Below, one piece after another: positions 8,016 through 15,223 of a DNA stretch of 46,905 nt. Both the position numbers and the translations under genes were made by a program. Origin of the DNA: SAR202 cluster bacterium bin87 (lineage in GTDB: Bacteria > Chloroflexota > Dehalococcoidia > Lucifugimonadales > UBA3495); NCBI GenBank assembly GCA_002238825.1, contig MPNC01000018.1, forward strand, positions 1-46,905, read 5' to 3'. The notes beneath the pieces are model-generated. The model worked only from the letters and a program-made list of their open reading frames with translations. It was not told where the DNA came from and ran no database searches. Numbering within the stretch: the stretch's first letter is position 1; every line of letters starts with the position of its first letter.

Positions 8016-8190
8016 TCAGTAGTAGGGTTGATATTCGTGCGACTGTCCGGGGCTGAGCGCGCACCAGATCACGACGGCCATGCCGACTAACGGGACCAGG
8101 ACAAGCAGGCCGGCCAGCGACTGTTGGCCCATGTTGTGCAGCCGGAGGGCGGTGAGCGCCATGCTTGCGGCGATGCCAAAGGCGAGGGAT
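8016..8190 (-). pseudogene. 5'-truncated DUF805 paralogue interrupted by a repeat element
   Basis: From SLAFGIAAS onward this frame matches the C-terminal half of the DUF805-like neighbour (LRLHNMGQQSLAGLLVLVP, VIWCALSPGQ). Before that, the frame (back to 8282) reads an Arg/His-rich peptide encoded by a copy of the dispersed repeat, not by DUF805. The N-terminal membrane helices are gone. The junction is near 8190. It is either dead or expressed as a short fusion; I consider it broken by repeat insertion or deletion. Confidence 0.65.
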
Positions 8191-8325
8191 CTCGGCGTGG
8201 CCTTGGGGTGGCATTGTTCCCCGAATCGAAAGCGGCGCCTTGTGGTGGCGCCGCCGTGAAAGTGGTGAGGTGTGACGAACACCGGCCGCCCTGTAGTCGG
8301 GCGTGGCCGGCGTCTTGGGTCGGTG
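8190..8325 (+). repeat. Dispersed structured repeat, copy F (5'-truncated)
   Basis: This copy lacks the 5' hairpin but matches the rest, most closely copy E: GTGGCCTTGGGGTGG, then CGAAAGCGGCGCC, then GTGAAAGTGGTGAGGTGTGACG and CACCGGCCG. Its hairpin is CGGCGCC/GGCGCCG. It abuts copy A directly and forms the junction with the truncated DUF805 gene. Confidence 0.75.
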
Positions 8326-8342
8326 ATTTGCAGGATGTTGTC

Positions 8343-8510
8343 AGCGTGGCCAGTTTCGGCCGGAAACGGACCCCGGACGCGTTTTCGTGGCCTTGATGCG
8401 GAAATGTGCCGCCGGCGCGAAAACGGCGCCCTGTGGCTCCGTGGGGTGGAAGTGATGAGCAGTAACGAAACCGGCCGTACCGTCGGTCGGCGGCGGTCGG
8501 TCAGTCGTCA
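8343..8510 (+). repeat. Dispersed structured repeat, copy A
   Basis: Full-length copy. It has a GGCCG-GAAA-CGG(A)C hairpin at 8357-8370, a long-range stem CGTTTTCG (8380-8387) with CGAAAACG (8418-8425), and a 3' stem CCGGCCG (8471-8477) with CGGTCGG (8484-8490, one G-U pair). All six copies in the window lie on the plus strand and at gene borders. Confidence 0.8.
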
Positions 8511-8691
8511 ATCAGCGACGATTTGATTGTGTCAGTGGCGGATGATCAGGATCCACGGCCGGGTAGTCTCAATCTGGGGCGCTGTAGAATGCGCTTCGCG
8601 GCGCGCGGGTGACTGCGGCGACGCGCTGTTGGGTGCGGAGGTCAGGCGATGTGTTGCCGTTAGGTCGGCGCAGCAGGCAAGCCCTGAATAT

Positions 8692-8733
8692 TGCAGCCCG
8701 CCAACGAAGTGCAGAACTTCGTTGGCGGGCTGC
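8692..8733. other. 19-bp perfect hairpin in a gene-free stretch
   Basis: A perfect 19-bp inverted repeat (arms TGCAGCCCGCCAACGAAGT and its complement) has a 5-nt loop GCAGA. It sits in a ~450-bp stretch between repeat copy A and the Fic pseudogene that holds no credible gene. No T-run follows on either strand, so a simple terminator is doubtful. A small structured RNA, a protein-binding site or a recent palindromic insertion are alternatives. Confidence 0.7.
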
Positions 8734-8974
8734 AGTTACGTTGGCCTCAAGGCTGAAAGAATTTTGAACGTGGCGGTCGTCCTATCGGATTCCCAGTTCG
8801 CTGTGAGAACCCATCGGATGCTGGCTTGGCTCGGATTGCCAGCAGTGGCCTTATCGCTGTCGTCAGTGGCGGCCTGCGTGGCTGTTGATCGGCGAAGCTG
8901 TCAGCTTAGGGGTGGCGGATGGCTGTGGAGTACAGCACCGACGCCCCGGATTCGTGGAGGCTGGCTGTTACGGT

Positions 8975-9410
8975 TCACGGGAGCTGTTGGACACGGTAGG
9001 AAAAGGCCCGACCGCTGGTCTCGTCCTTAGCCAGGATACTGAGTTCTACCAAACGGGCCACGTCTTGTTCGGCGACTTCCTGCCCGCACCGCGTCATACG
9101 CCGGTAGCGAGGAGTCGTGATGTTGCCCGTCCAGCTGTCGATCAGGCGGTCGATGAACTTGACCTGCCGTTCGTTGAGGCTGTGACTTTGGGCGAACGCC
9201 TGCAAACTGGTGTAGCTCATGGCAGCGTTCGCTGTCTGCTGGCCATAACTCACGGCACCGATCAGGTAGTCTAGGAACCAGATTGTCCAGGATCACGCAT
9301 CCATTGAGCCCGACTGCGTGACCTGAAGCGCCTAGTAGTAATCGTCCCGCTGGCACGTGATCTCGGCAGACATGCTGTGGAGCTGCTGGGTGGTGCCGTG
9401 GCAGAGTGCT
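8975..9410 (-). pseudogene. Fic-family AMPylase remnant (C-terminal part)
   Basis: Reading one frame through two stops gives HSMSAEITCQRDDYY, stop, ALQVTQSGSMDA, stop, SWTIWFLDYLIGAV, then LNERQVKFIDRLID, GNITTPRYRRMTRC and a final GRAFSYRVQQLP. This is the end of Fic proteins: the MSAxIxxER-xxYY helix, the 'DITPWLxWFLxxL' helix and the C-terminal winged helix (LTTxxYxxLTxCSxxTAxRDLxxL). The catalytic HPFxxGNGRxxR region is absent. Stops are a TAG after DYY and a TGA at 9293-9295; a TAA lies further upstream. A short ORF from a GTG at 9253 could still make only the winged helix. Confidence 0.75.
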
Positions 9411-9522
9411 CGACACCGTGACGAATCTTATATCGGTCTTCTAGCCCTTTCAGGTAGGTCGTGTGACAACAGGCGAAAGGAGGGAGCGGATTGGGTTGCG
9501 AGACGGGATGGGGCAGAAGTTT

Positions 9523-9984
9523 TCAGGGCGCCGGTTTGGCGGGTGAGGTGATTGCCTCCGTCCCATACGGAGCGTATAACCAGCCCCGCTGGCTGGCGAA
9601 CTCCAACAACTTGCCGCTGGTGGACCTGCCATTTTTGCACTTGGGAAATACGATGTGCCAGTGGTGGGGATTGACCTTCGTTGGCTTGTGTTCCAAGGTG
9701 AGACCCAATGACGTAATCTCACGCATCGTAAGGCCAACAACGCCGGTTGAGCTCAGACCGCTACGGCGGTACCGTTCATAGCTCTGCTGAGCGTTGTAAA
9801 ACGGTGTACTGATATCGACTGAGGTGGCGAGATAGTCTTCATCTACGTTGCCATCTGGAGTAAGGCGTTCGTCGTCCTTTTTCCCTTTGAAATCTCGGTG
9901 CTGGAGGGTTTGTGATCTGAAATGCTTCGGGTGGATGTTTCTGAGAAATAATATGCCGTCGGCGGGGTTGGCACTGGTGGTCAC
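9523..9984 (-). CDS. Uncharacterised protein, second gene of a conserved pair
   Basis: A 153-residue protein: ILFLRNIHPKHF, DFKGKKDDERLTPDGNVDEDYLA, DISTPFYNAQQSYERY, STGVVGLTMREITSLGL, then NPHHWHIVFPKCKNG and KLLEFASQRGWLY. I recognise this layout (R-x-HPxxF near the N-terminus, '(L)SVD....A...Y', 'GV.G(V/L)T..E', 'NP.HA.I') from small uncharacterised bacterial proteins encoded just after a partner ending like the upstream gene here; this is recollection, not a search. The GTG at 9984 is chosen because AAGGAG lies 6 nt upstream; the ATG at 10011 has no ribosome site. The gene follows its partner after 61 nt. Confidence 0.65.
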   Translation of the reverse strand: MTTSANPADGILFLRNIHPKHFRSQTLQHRDFKGKKDDERLTPDGNVDEDYLATSVDISTPFYNAQQSYERYRRSGLSSTGVVGLTMREITSLGLTLEHKPTKVNPHHWHIVFPKCKNGRSTSGKLLEFASQRGWLYAPYGTEAITSPAKPAP

Positions 9985-10045
9985 AAGATGCTCCTTGGGG
10001 TCCAATGGCATCTACAGTGACTGCCAACCCCGTACTGGCGGTGGT

Positions 10046-10981
10046 TTAGCGGGCAAGCCTGCGGCCATGAGATGATACCCGGAGCTTTTGCCAAGCACTC
10101 GGTTGCGTTAGGTCGAGGGTTTCCTCGTGCTCTTTGTCGGTCTGGCTGTCCCACCATTCCCACAGGCCGGTTCGGTCTGTGAAATCGATTTCCAAACCAT
10201 GGTGCGTGTGGCCAACATACCATTCGATGTTGAAGTCTCCCGATTCCATGGGAAATATGAAAGGTATGGGCATGTCGGACGACCAATATTTGCTTAGGGA
10301 ACTCCTGAGCCAGCTGACGTCTTCGAGGCGTGGACCTCGGCTGTTAGGGCCGTTCCAGCCATTCGCGATGACTGAAAGTTCTTCCAGTTGTTGGTCCATG
10401 GTTTGCGTTGCCTCGTGAAGTATCTGACTGGCATTGTTATCTTCCGGCGTTGGGGGTGGAGGTGTTTGACGAGGGTTAAGCCCAGTTGCCATGGCTTCCT
10501 TGTATGCGTTGATTGCGATGTCGGTGACGCGGCAGGCGCTCATCGAAATGATCAGATGATGCCGAGTGGATTCAAAGTCTCGCAGAAGCTCTACGAGTCG
10601 GTCGGTGTTGATATGATCAGTAAGTCGTTCCAAAAGTATTCCCATGTTTTGGTTACGAGAAACACAGTCGCGAGCTAGGAGGACGACCTGGTCGCACGAC
10701 TCACGGTTCATCCACTGGTACTGGAAGTTGAAAGCCTTGGATGCCTCTTGTTGGGAACAGCCATGAGTGGTCAAGTATGAGCGGCGATCAGTGACGTTTA
10801 GGGCCATCATCTGGGGCAGATGACGCTTTGCTCGCGTTATGGTGTCGTTCCAGTCCTTAGGGGAGTGGTGTCGCACCGCGTTATCGATTGGTTCCAAATG
10901 ATCGTTGGGGGCAGACGCTTCGTCGAACCACTGGTCAATGATGCGGTGGGTGTCTGCGAGGGCTTGATTAGCGGTAGTCAT
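10046..10981 (-). CDS. Uncharacterised protein, first gene of a conserved pair
   Basis: A 311-residue protein. The N-terminal ~190 residues are helical and polar with no recognised motif (QWFDEASAPNDHLE, FNFQYQWMNRESCDQV), ending in a proline run (RQTPPPPTPED). The C-terminal ~110 residues form a separate domain: LEELSVIANGWNG, LEDVSWLRSSLSKYW, DMPIPFIFPMESGDFNIEWYV and HHGLEIDF. That domain corresponds to short stand-alone proteins with the pattern 'L..L.dGW', 'P.PY.yPT..G....EW', 'LEIDL', found next to homologues of the downstream gene (recollection). Here it is fused to an extra helical region. GAGGTG precedes the ATG by about 5 nt. Substrate and function unknown; such pairs may be toxin-antitoxin-like or defence-associated, but nothing in the sequence proves that. 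Confidence 0.65.
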   Translation of the reverse strand: MTTANQALADTHRIIDQWFDEASAPNDHLEPIDNAVRHHSPKDWNDTITRAKRHLPQMMALNVTDRRSYLTTHGCSQQEASKAFNFQYQWMNRESCDQVVLLARDCVSRNQNMGILLERLTDHINTDRLVELLRDFESTRHHLIISMSACRVTDIAINAYKEAMATGLNPRQTPPPPTPEDNNASQILHEATQTMDQQLEELSVIANGWNGPNSRGPRLEDVSWLRSSLSKYWSSDMPIPFIFPMESGDFNIEWYVGHTHHGLEIDFTDRTGLWEWWDSQTDKEHEETLDLTQPSAWQKLRVSSHGRRLAR

Positions 10982-11345
10982 TTTGCACCTCTTATACGAC
11001 TCATTGCGATTTCAGGATTTTCGAGGATGGGCAGGTGCTTTGGCATCGGATTTAGAGGCTCGACGAATCGGATGGTGCGTGAGCACCAGTTCGGCGGATG
11101 GCGACAACCTGTGGTAATACATGGATTTGTTTCCAGATGCCGAAAAGCGGGCTGCGCTGATCTCGGTGTGGAAGGTTTGCGGTATGTGGTGGACGCTGCC
11201 CTGCGGGGCCGAGTTGACAAGCTTGCCCGGGCGCGGATACGTTGGAACCCGCCCCCCAGCTGGAGCGAGAACACGTTGGAGGCCAGCGCACCTCGGTGGA
11301 TCGCCTTCGAAGAACTACCGGACGATCCTTCGTGGCCGCTGGACA
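10982..11345. other. Gap upstream of the two-gene module
   Basis: Several overlapping open frames exist on both strands but none has protein-like composition with a ribosome site. One minus frame (ending ...MSRIRGAK) overlaps the next start as ATGA, yet its sequence is Arg/Pro/Ser-rich and unconvincing. It may be the decayed 3' end of an older upstream gene. Confidence 0.4.
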
Positions 11346-11549
11346 TCAACAGTACATGATGTCGTGGACCGAGCCGGAGCAAATACCGTAGGGCGCACGC
11401 AGGTTGTCGAGTTGTTTGTCTGCTTCTCCTGCGCGAGCTGCCATCCCTCGGAGGCCGCCGACGGTGGGGTGGGCGGCTTTATAATCGCTGACTGTCGTCT
11501 GTGAGACAGGTTCGGCAGCGACGGTGAAGGCAATTTGGACGGTGGTCAT
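11346..11549 (-). CDS. Possible small protein (67 aa)
   Basis: Reads MTTVQIAFTVAAEPVSQTT, then GLRGMAARAGEADKQLDNL and ends GSVHDIMYC. A GGAG lies 6 nt before the ATG. The composition is protein-like and helical in the centre, but the short C-terminus and the decayed surroundings make truncation likely. No family recognised. Confidence 0.3.
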   Translation of the reverse strand: MTTVQIAFTVAAEPVSQTTVSDYKAAHPTVGGLRGMAARAGEADKQLDNLRAPYGICSGSVHDIMYC

Positions 11550-11632
11550 CAGTTGCTCCATAGCGATTATGTCTGGTAAGCGTCGCAAAGCTACTGTAGA
11601 ATTTCGAGAACGGAGAAAGGACCATAGTGGGT

Positions 11633-11671
11633 AACACCGGGAGTGGCTCCGCCCCAATTCTCGGTGTTTTT
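11633..11671 (+). terminator. Rho-independent terminator candidate
   Basis: AACACCG pairs with CGGTGTT across a ~22-nt loop, with AG/CT pairs possible inside after a bulge, and a T-run (GTTTTTAATTA) follows directly. The orientation suits plus-strand transcription, though no plus-strand gene is well supported upstream. Confidence 0.45.
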
Positions 11672-11705
11672 AATTATAGACCATGCCCCAGTTCCGACCG
11701 GATTG

Positions 11706-11742
11706 AACCTCCCTAAACCTGAAAATGAGGTTTAGGGAGGTT
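11706..11742. other. 15-bp perfect inverted repeat
   Basis: AACCTCCCTAAACCT and its exact complement flank a 7-nt loop GAAAATG. It is 35 bp from the preceding T-run hairpin, in a gene-free stretch. It could be a second terminator, reading either way, or the footprint of an element end. Confidence 0.65.
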
Positions 11743-11914
11743 GCGGGGCAGTGTAGGCAGGTCGTCAAATGTTGTCAATTGACTTTGCGGACATGCTTAG
11801 CGCCATGATAGATCACCGCCCAGGCTTCGCACGCCCATGGCAAGCTATGCCACGGGGCAAGAAAAGCTCGAGGATTGGGAACGGCCGCACAATGTCAGGT
11901 GCGTGATGAACGGC

Positions 11915-13177
11915 TCAGTCCGGTTCTATCCGGGCCGGGCTTCGAGTCCAGGCCGGGGCGGCAAGACTGCTGCGCTGACGCCGTTTCAGGTAGAGGAACA
12001 GGGCGAGAGCGGTGGTGGCGGCTATGGCCACCGAGATTCCACTGGCCTGGTCGCCGGAGATTGCGTATTGGAGCCACAGCAGAGTGGGGACCAAGGCCCC
12101 CACGGCGGTCGTCGCCCAGACGATGAGGAAGGCCGGCAATTGCGCCCTCCCTTCCCAATACGGTTTGGCGGCCAATATCGCCAGCGCCAGCGCCGCCGCG
12201 GTGAGGAAGCCGCACAGGATTGGCCCAAACCCATCAGCCCACGGCGCCAGCCCCGGAAAGGCCAGGGCAGCCCAGGCCAACGGCAAAGCGGTCGCCGACA
12301 GCGCCAGGATGCGCCGCTTGCCGGCGTGGGGCGGCCAACGCATCAAGAGGAACCCGGCGACCGGACCTGCGGTCGCCACGATCACAGTGGCCGCCAGCAG
12401 AAGCTCGACGTTCACGTGATCAATGAGCAGCGCCGGTTGATAGAGAAAACGGATTGCGCCAGCTGCGGCGGCGGTCACCGCTATTACCGTAGCGCTCTCC
12501 GGCCAGCGGCATTGTGCCAGGATTAACGCGAAGATAGAGAAGGACGCCAGCAACAGCAAAAGCATCGTCCAGAAAGCCGGAAAGGACCGCAACAATCCCC
12601 TACGGGCGGAAACTGAGAAGTCCGTGGGCGCGTATTTTTGCACGGCGACGCGCTGCCAGCCGCCATGGGTGCTGCCTACCACCACTCCCTGCGAGCCCAT
12701 GGCGATGATGACGTTGCCGCTGCGGTCGTCGTAGGCGATGCTTTGAGGAGCGGTAGTCACCACGACGAACGTTGCCCGATCCTGCAATATCCGGTTGGCG
12801 TCGTCCCGCAGGTACGCGGCGGAGTAAGCAGTTTCGGCGCCGCTGCGATGTGAGCGAGTGATTACGGCGCCGTCGATGGTGTAACGTCCGCGGGGCGTGG
12901 TCACTGCCGAACCTCCCCAGGTTACGCGACCTCTCCGGTTCGGGCTTGTCTCCGCAACCGGCTGCCAGTTGAGCCCGCCGTCGGAGCTTTGAAAGCGCTC
13001 CAACCCGCCGGTATCCGCCTCGACCAGGAGGGAGCCGTCGGCGCCAGTTCCGACCCGGGTGATGCCGAAATCGAAGGAGCAGGCCAGGGCTGCGACGGCC
13101 AGGCTCGCGCACACTGCGCCCAGAACGGGGCGAATACGGCGAAAGTTTGCCAGACACTGGCTCGGCGCGGTGTACAT
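11915..13177 (-). CDS. Membrane protein with extracytoplasmic Asp-box domain
   Basis: A 420-residue protein. The first ~33 residues form a signal peptide or anchor (LGAVCASLAVAALACSFDF), with a marginal lipobox-like ALAC. Residues ~35-190 are extracytoplasmic and beta-rich and include an Asp-box (SSDGGLNW), the BNR/YCF48-like propeller blade signature, plus Y-x-x-D-x-x-G turns (YDDRSGNVIIAMGS). Residues ~195-400 hold about seven membrane helices (FPAFWTMLLLLLASFSIFAL, VELLLAATVIVATAGPVAGF, LPAFLIVWATTAVGALVPT and others), ending in a basic tail. The start is uncertain because no strong ribosome site precedes the ATG. Only a partial propeller is present. Function unknown; sensing or assembly at the membrane is a guess. 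Confidence 0.65.
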   Translation of the reverse strand: MYTAPSQCLANFRRIRPVLGAVCASLAVAALACSFDFGITRVGTGADGSLLVEADTGGLERFQSSDGGLNWQPVAETSPNRRGRVTWGGSAVTTPRGRYTIDGAVITRSHRSGAETAYSAAYLRDDANRILQDRATFVVVTTAPQSIAYDDRSGNVIIAMGSQGVVVGSTHGGWQRVAVQKYAPTDFSVSARRGLLRSFPAFWTMLLLLLASFSIFALILAQCRWPESATVIAVTAAAAGAIRFLYQPALLIDHVNVELLLAATVIVATAGPVAGFLLMRWPPHAGKRRILALSATALPLAWAALAFPGLAPWADGFGPILCGFLTAAALALAILAAKPYWEGRAQLPAFLIVWATTAVGALVPTLLWLQYAISGDQASGISVAIAATTALALFLYLKRRQRSSLAAPAWTRSPARIEPD

Positions 13178-13182
13178 GACGT

Positions 13183-13464
13183 TCAGAGGCTGGGGCAGAT
13201 TACCGCAGCCGTCGGTGGCGTGTAAACGCGTTGTCTTGCGCGTGGGGCCGTTCCAAAACCGAAAGGCGCTTGGAGGCGGCACCCGGCGCGCGCCGACCGG
13301 CGCCTGGGTTTTGGTTGGTCCGGCGTACGTATCTGTGTTGCACCCGCGTGCGTCGTGACCGCTGCAGTCGTTGCAATGCCCAGAAGGAACAGGCCATAGC
13401 ATGCGGACATCGCCACCAGTCCTGTGACCCGCGCGGGATTATTCTCCGCAGGCGGTCCCACCAT
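13183..13464 (-). CDS. Possible small membrane protein upstream in the same operon
   Basis: A 93-residue frame begins MVGPPAENNPARVTG and has one hydrophobic segment (AMSACYGLFLLGIATTAAV), then an Arg/Pro-rich tail that looks out of frame. Its stop is only 5 nt before the start of the Asp-box membrane protein, which favours an operon, but there is no clear ribosome site. The tail may reflect a frameshift. Confidence 0.3.
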   Translation of the reverse strand: MVGPPAENNPARVTGLVAMSACYGLFLLGIATTAAVTTHAGATQIRTPDQPKPRRRSARAGCRLQAPFGFGTAPRARQRVYTPPTAAVICPSL

Positions 13465-13776
13465 GTGGATGAAGGTATTGCTCCGCTGAACGTCGGGGAA
13501 TTCGGTAGCGACGTCGCGTCCCGCGCTGGGCTACGGAAGTTGATTGGTGGTCGGCCGATGTGCTGACGGTGGAGCAATCAACTCCCCGTCATGTCGGAGG
13601 GCGTCATTGGGCTGCGGGAGGAAGAGTTTACGCAACCTCAATGTCAAAAACCGTGTTGCGGCGTTCGGAGTGCGTCACTGGGCTTTGGTTGGGACCTTGT
13701 GCATTTTGTCGCCAATTCCCATACCGGCACGGTTCAACTACGGGTAGCAGGTCGGCAGGTGAAACTTGCAGTATTC

Positions 13777-13866
13777 CTAGTTTTCGAGGGCGTCCAGCGG
13801 GCACTGCCGGTCCTGGCCGTCGCGGTGGCGGCATTGGATGCGGGGCTTTTCGACTGCTGCTGGCAT
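13777..13866 (-). CDS. Possible 29-aa small protein
   Basis: Reads MPAAVEKPRIQCRHRDGQD and ends CPLDALEN, with AAGGGG before the ATG. It has two cysteines and a compact charged core. It lies 64 nt after the stop of the PaREP1-like gene on the same strand. Too short for a family assignment. The rest of 13465-13776 holds nothing I can support. Confidence 0.3.
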   Translation of the reverse strand: MPAAVEKPRIQCRHRDGQDRQCPLDALEN

Positions 13867-13930
13867 GTTGGGTTCCCCTTGGTTCGATGGTGAGGCGATT
13901 TCGCTGCTCGAAGAGTCGGAACAGCCGAGA

Positions 13931-14290
13931 CTACGTTTGGTCCAGTAAGAGCAGGAGTTTGTCCATCAGGGTCTCTACGTCGTCAAGTCTTTCGGCCACT
14001 TCGTCGGTCGCCATGTCGTTCTCATAGAAGTTTTCGTGCAGGGCGCTGGCAGAGTCGAAGAGCCGGCGTATCTCGCCGTCGCCGGTTTCGGCGCGGATTC
14101 GGCTGGCCGCTCGGTGGTAGTGTCGGTGACGGTGGTGTTCCCAGCCGCGTTGTTCGGCGATGGCCTTGAGCATCTGGGCGGCGGCTCCCCAACCCTTCTC
14201 GGACGCCTGTGCCAGCTCGCCGTCGGCCAGTTCGTGTCTGGCCTGCGCCAGGAAACGCTCGCTGGCTTGTTGATACTGCTGAGAGGTCAT
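13931..14290 (-). CDS. PaREP1-like HEPN-type helical protein
   Basis: A 119-residue all-helical protein with the PaREP1-family layout: AxxELADGELAQASEKGWGAA, then MLKAIAEQRGW, a His-rich linker (EHHRHRHYHR), and LFDSASALHENFYEND with a leucine-rich C-terminal helix (LMDKLLLLLDQT). 'GD/E-L-x-QASEK-x-W-x-AA' and 'LHxNFYE' are the hallmarks. Such proteins are HEPN-like helical bundles often found near minimal nucleotidyltransferases or in mobile regions; no nucleotidyltransferase is seen here. AGGAG lies ~10 nt before the ATG; the longer open frame upstream belongs to the antisense of the next gene and is rejected. Confidence 0.65.
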   Translation of the reverse strand: MTSQQYQQASERFLAQARHELADGELAQASEKGWGAAAQMLKAIAEQRGWEHHRHRHYHRAASRIRAETGDGEIRRLFDSASALHENFYENDMATDEVAERLDDVETLMDKLLLLLDQT

Positions 14291-14402
14291 CGTCGGCTTC
14301 TCCTGTTGTCCTTGCATGGTAGCGAGCCGTAGTTGGACGGGCAATGGCGCGGGGGCGGTTTTCAGGAAGTTCGTTGGTTGCGAGTGTCGAAAATTCTCCT
14401 GG

Positions 14403-14843
14403 TCAGCTGACTGGGCTGGGAGCCATCCGGCGCCGTCCGCGGCGGGGCGTGGCGTCGAGCGCGTGGCAGACTTGGCACTGGTCGGCGAGGGTGCCGTCTG
14501 CGAAGAGCATCTTTTCGTTGCTGCACTGGTAGGTGCGAGCGATGGTCTCGAGGGCCCGGTCCAGCTCGCGGCTGTGGTTGGTTTCCGCGCTGCAGTGCTC
14601 CTCGAGCAGGTCGGCGTAGATCTGGGCGAAGCGGGCGTAGGCGGTGTGGTTGTTGCCTTTGCGGATGTCGGCGTTGCCGGCCTGGACCCAGATGGCGATG
14701 GTGTGAGGTCGGAAGTCGCCGCCGTGGTCTTCGGCGACGCGTGCGACGTCAACGTAGGTGCCGTTGCTTTCGGGGATGGCGCGGAAGATGGCGACCAGGT
14801 TCTGAGTGGTGAACTTGCCGACGCCAGGGCTCGGCGTCGTCAC
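14403..14843 (-). CDS. Unknown protein with HTH-like N-terminus and C-terminal CxxC
   Basis: A 146-residue product. Residues ~10-70 ([39 protein letters not shown]) look like a helix-turn-helix of the sort used by phage small-terminase or excision proteins. The middle is helical ([25 protein letters not shown]). The C-terminal part has YQCSNEKML and [10 protein letters not shown], possibly a small zinc site. The start is a GTG with a weak ribosome site. It could be a phage-derived DNA-binding protein; I do not recognise a named family. Confidence 0.5.
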   Translation of the reverse strand: MTTPSPGVGKFTTQNLVAIFRAIPESNGTYVDVARVAEDHGGDFRPHTIAIWVQAGNADIRKGNNHTAYARFAQIYADLLEEHCSAETNHSRELDRALETIARTYQCSNEKMLFADGTLADQCQVCHALDATPRRGRRRMAPSPVS

Positions 14844-15223
14844 GGTGGCCGCAGGTGGTTACATGACGTTCTTCTCTTGGCTGGGAGTGGCGCTTCTTGG
14901 TGGGACATGAGAAGCCGCCGACCGAGGTGGTCGGGAGCGGCTGCGGTGGGTTTGAGCAACTACTTTCTGGCTACTTCGTGGTGCCCGTCGGGGCGGGTCG
15001 TTGCCGGAGGTTCGGGCTTTCGGGAGTTGCCGTCGGTCGGCGACGGTTATGTAGAAATCCGCGCTGGGGCGACGGAGAGGCTTTCGACCGGCTCTGGTCG
15101 TGAAATTCGTGTACCTGCGGCGCTGGAGCCTCCCCGGGGCCGCTGTGGCGCGGAAATTTGGGCATCGGAGCTCCAGAGTGGACACCCGCCGTTCGCAGTT
15201 GGTCACGGCCGGTTCCTGCGCGT
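14844..15223. other. Gap between MutL remnant and the HTH-like gene
   Basis: No convincing gene. A 64-codon minus frame (MPKFPRHSGPGEAPAP..., stop near 14980) has GGAG before its ATG but is Pro/Arg-rich and disordered. Two GC-rich hairpins occur near 14912-14941 and 15030-15047 (CCGTCG/CGACGG) and could be 3' structures of the MutL transcript. Confidence 0.4.

Noticed and set aside
10982-11345. A 134-codon minus frame overlapping the start of the two-gene module as ATGA
   Set aside because: The overlap is tempting, but the translation is low-complexity and there is no usable start signal.
14291-14752. N-terminal extension of the PaREP1-like protein
   Set aside because: It is Thr/Pro/Ser-rich, overlaps the coding sequence of the next gene, and a ribosome site marks the ATG at 14290.
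14859-15206. 115-codon minus frame between MutL and the HTH-like gene
   Set aside because: Arg/Ser/Pro-rich, no ribosome site, no motif; likely non-coding.
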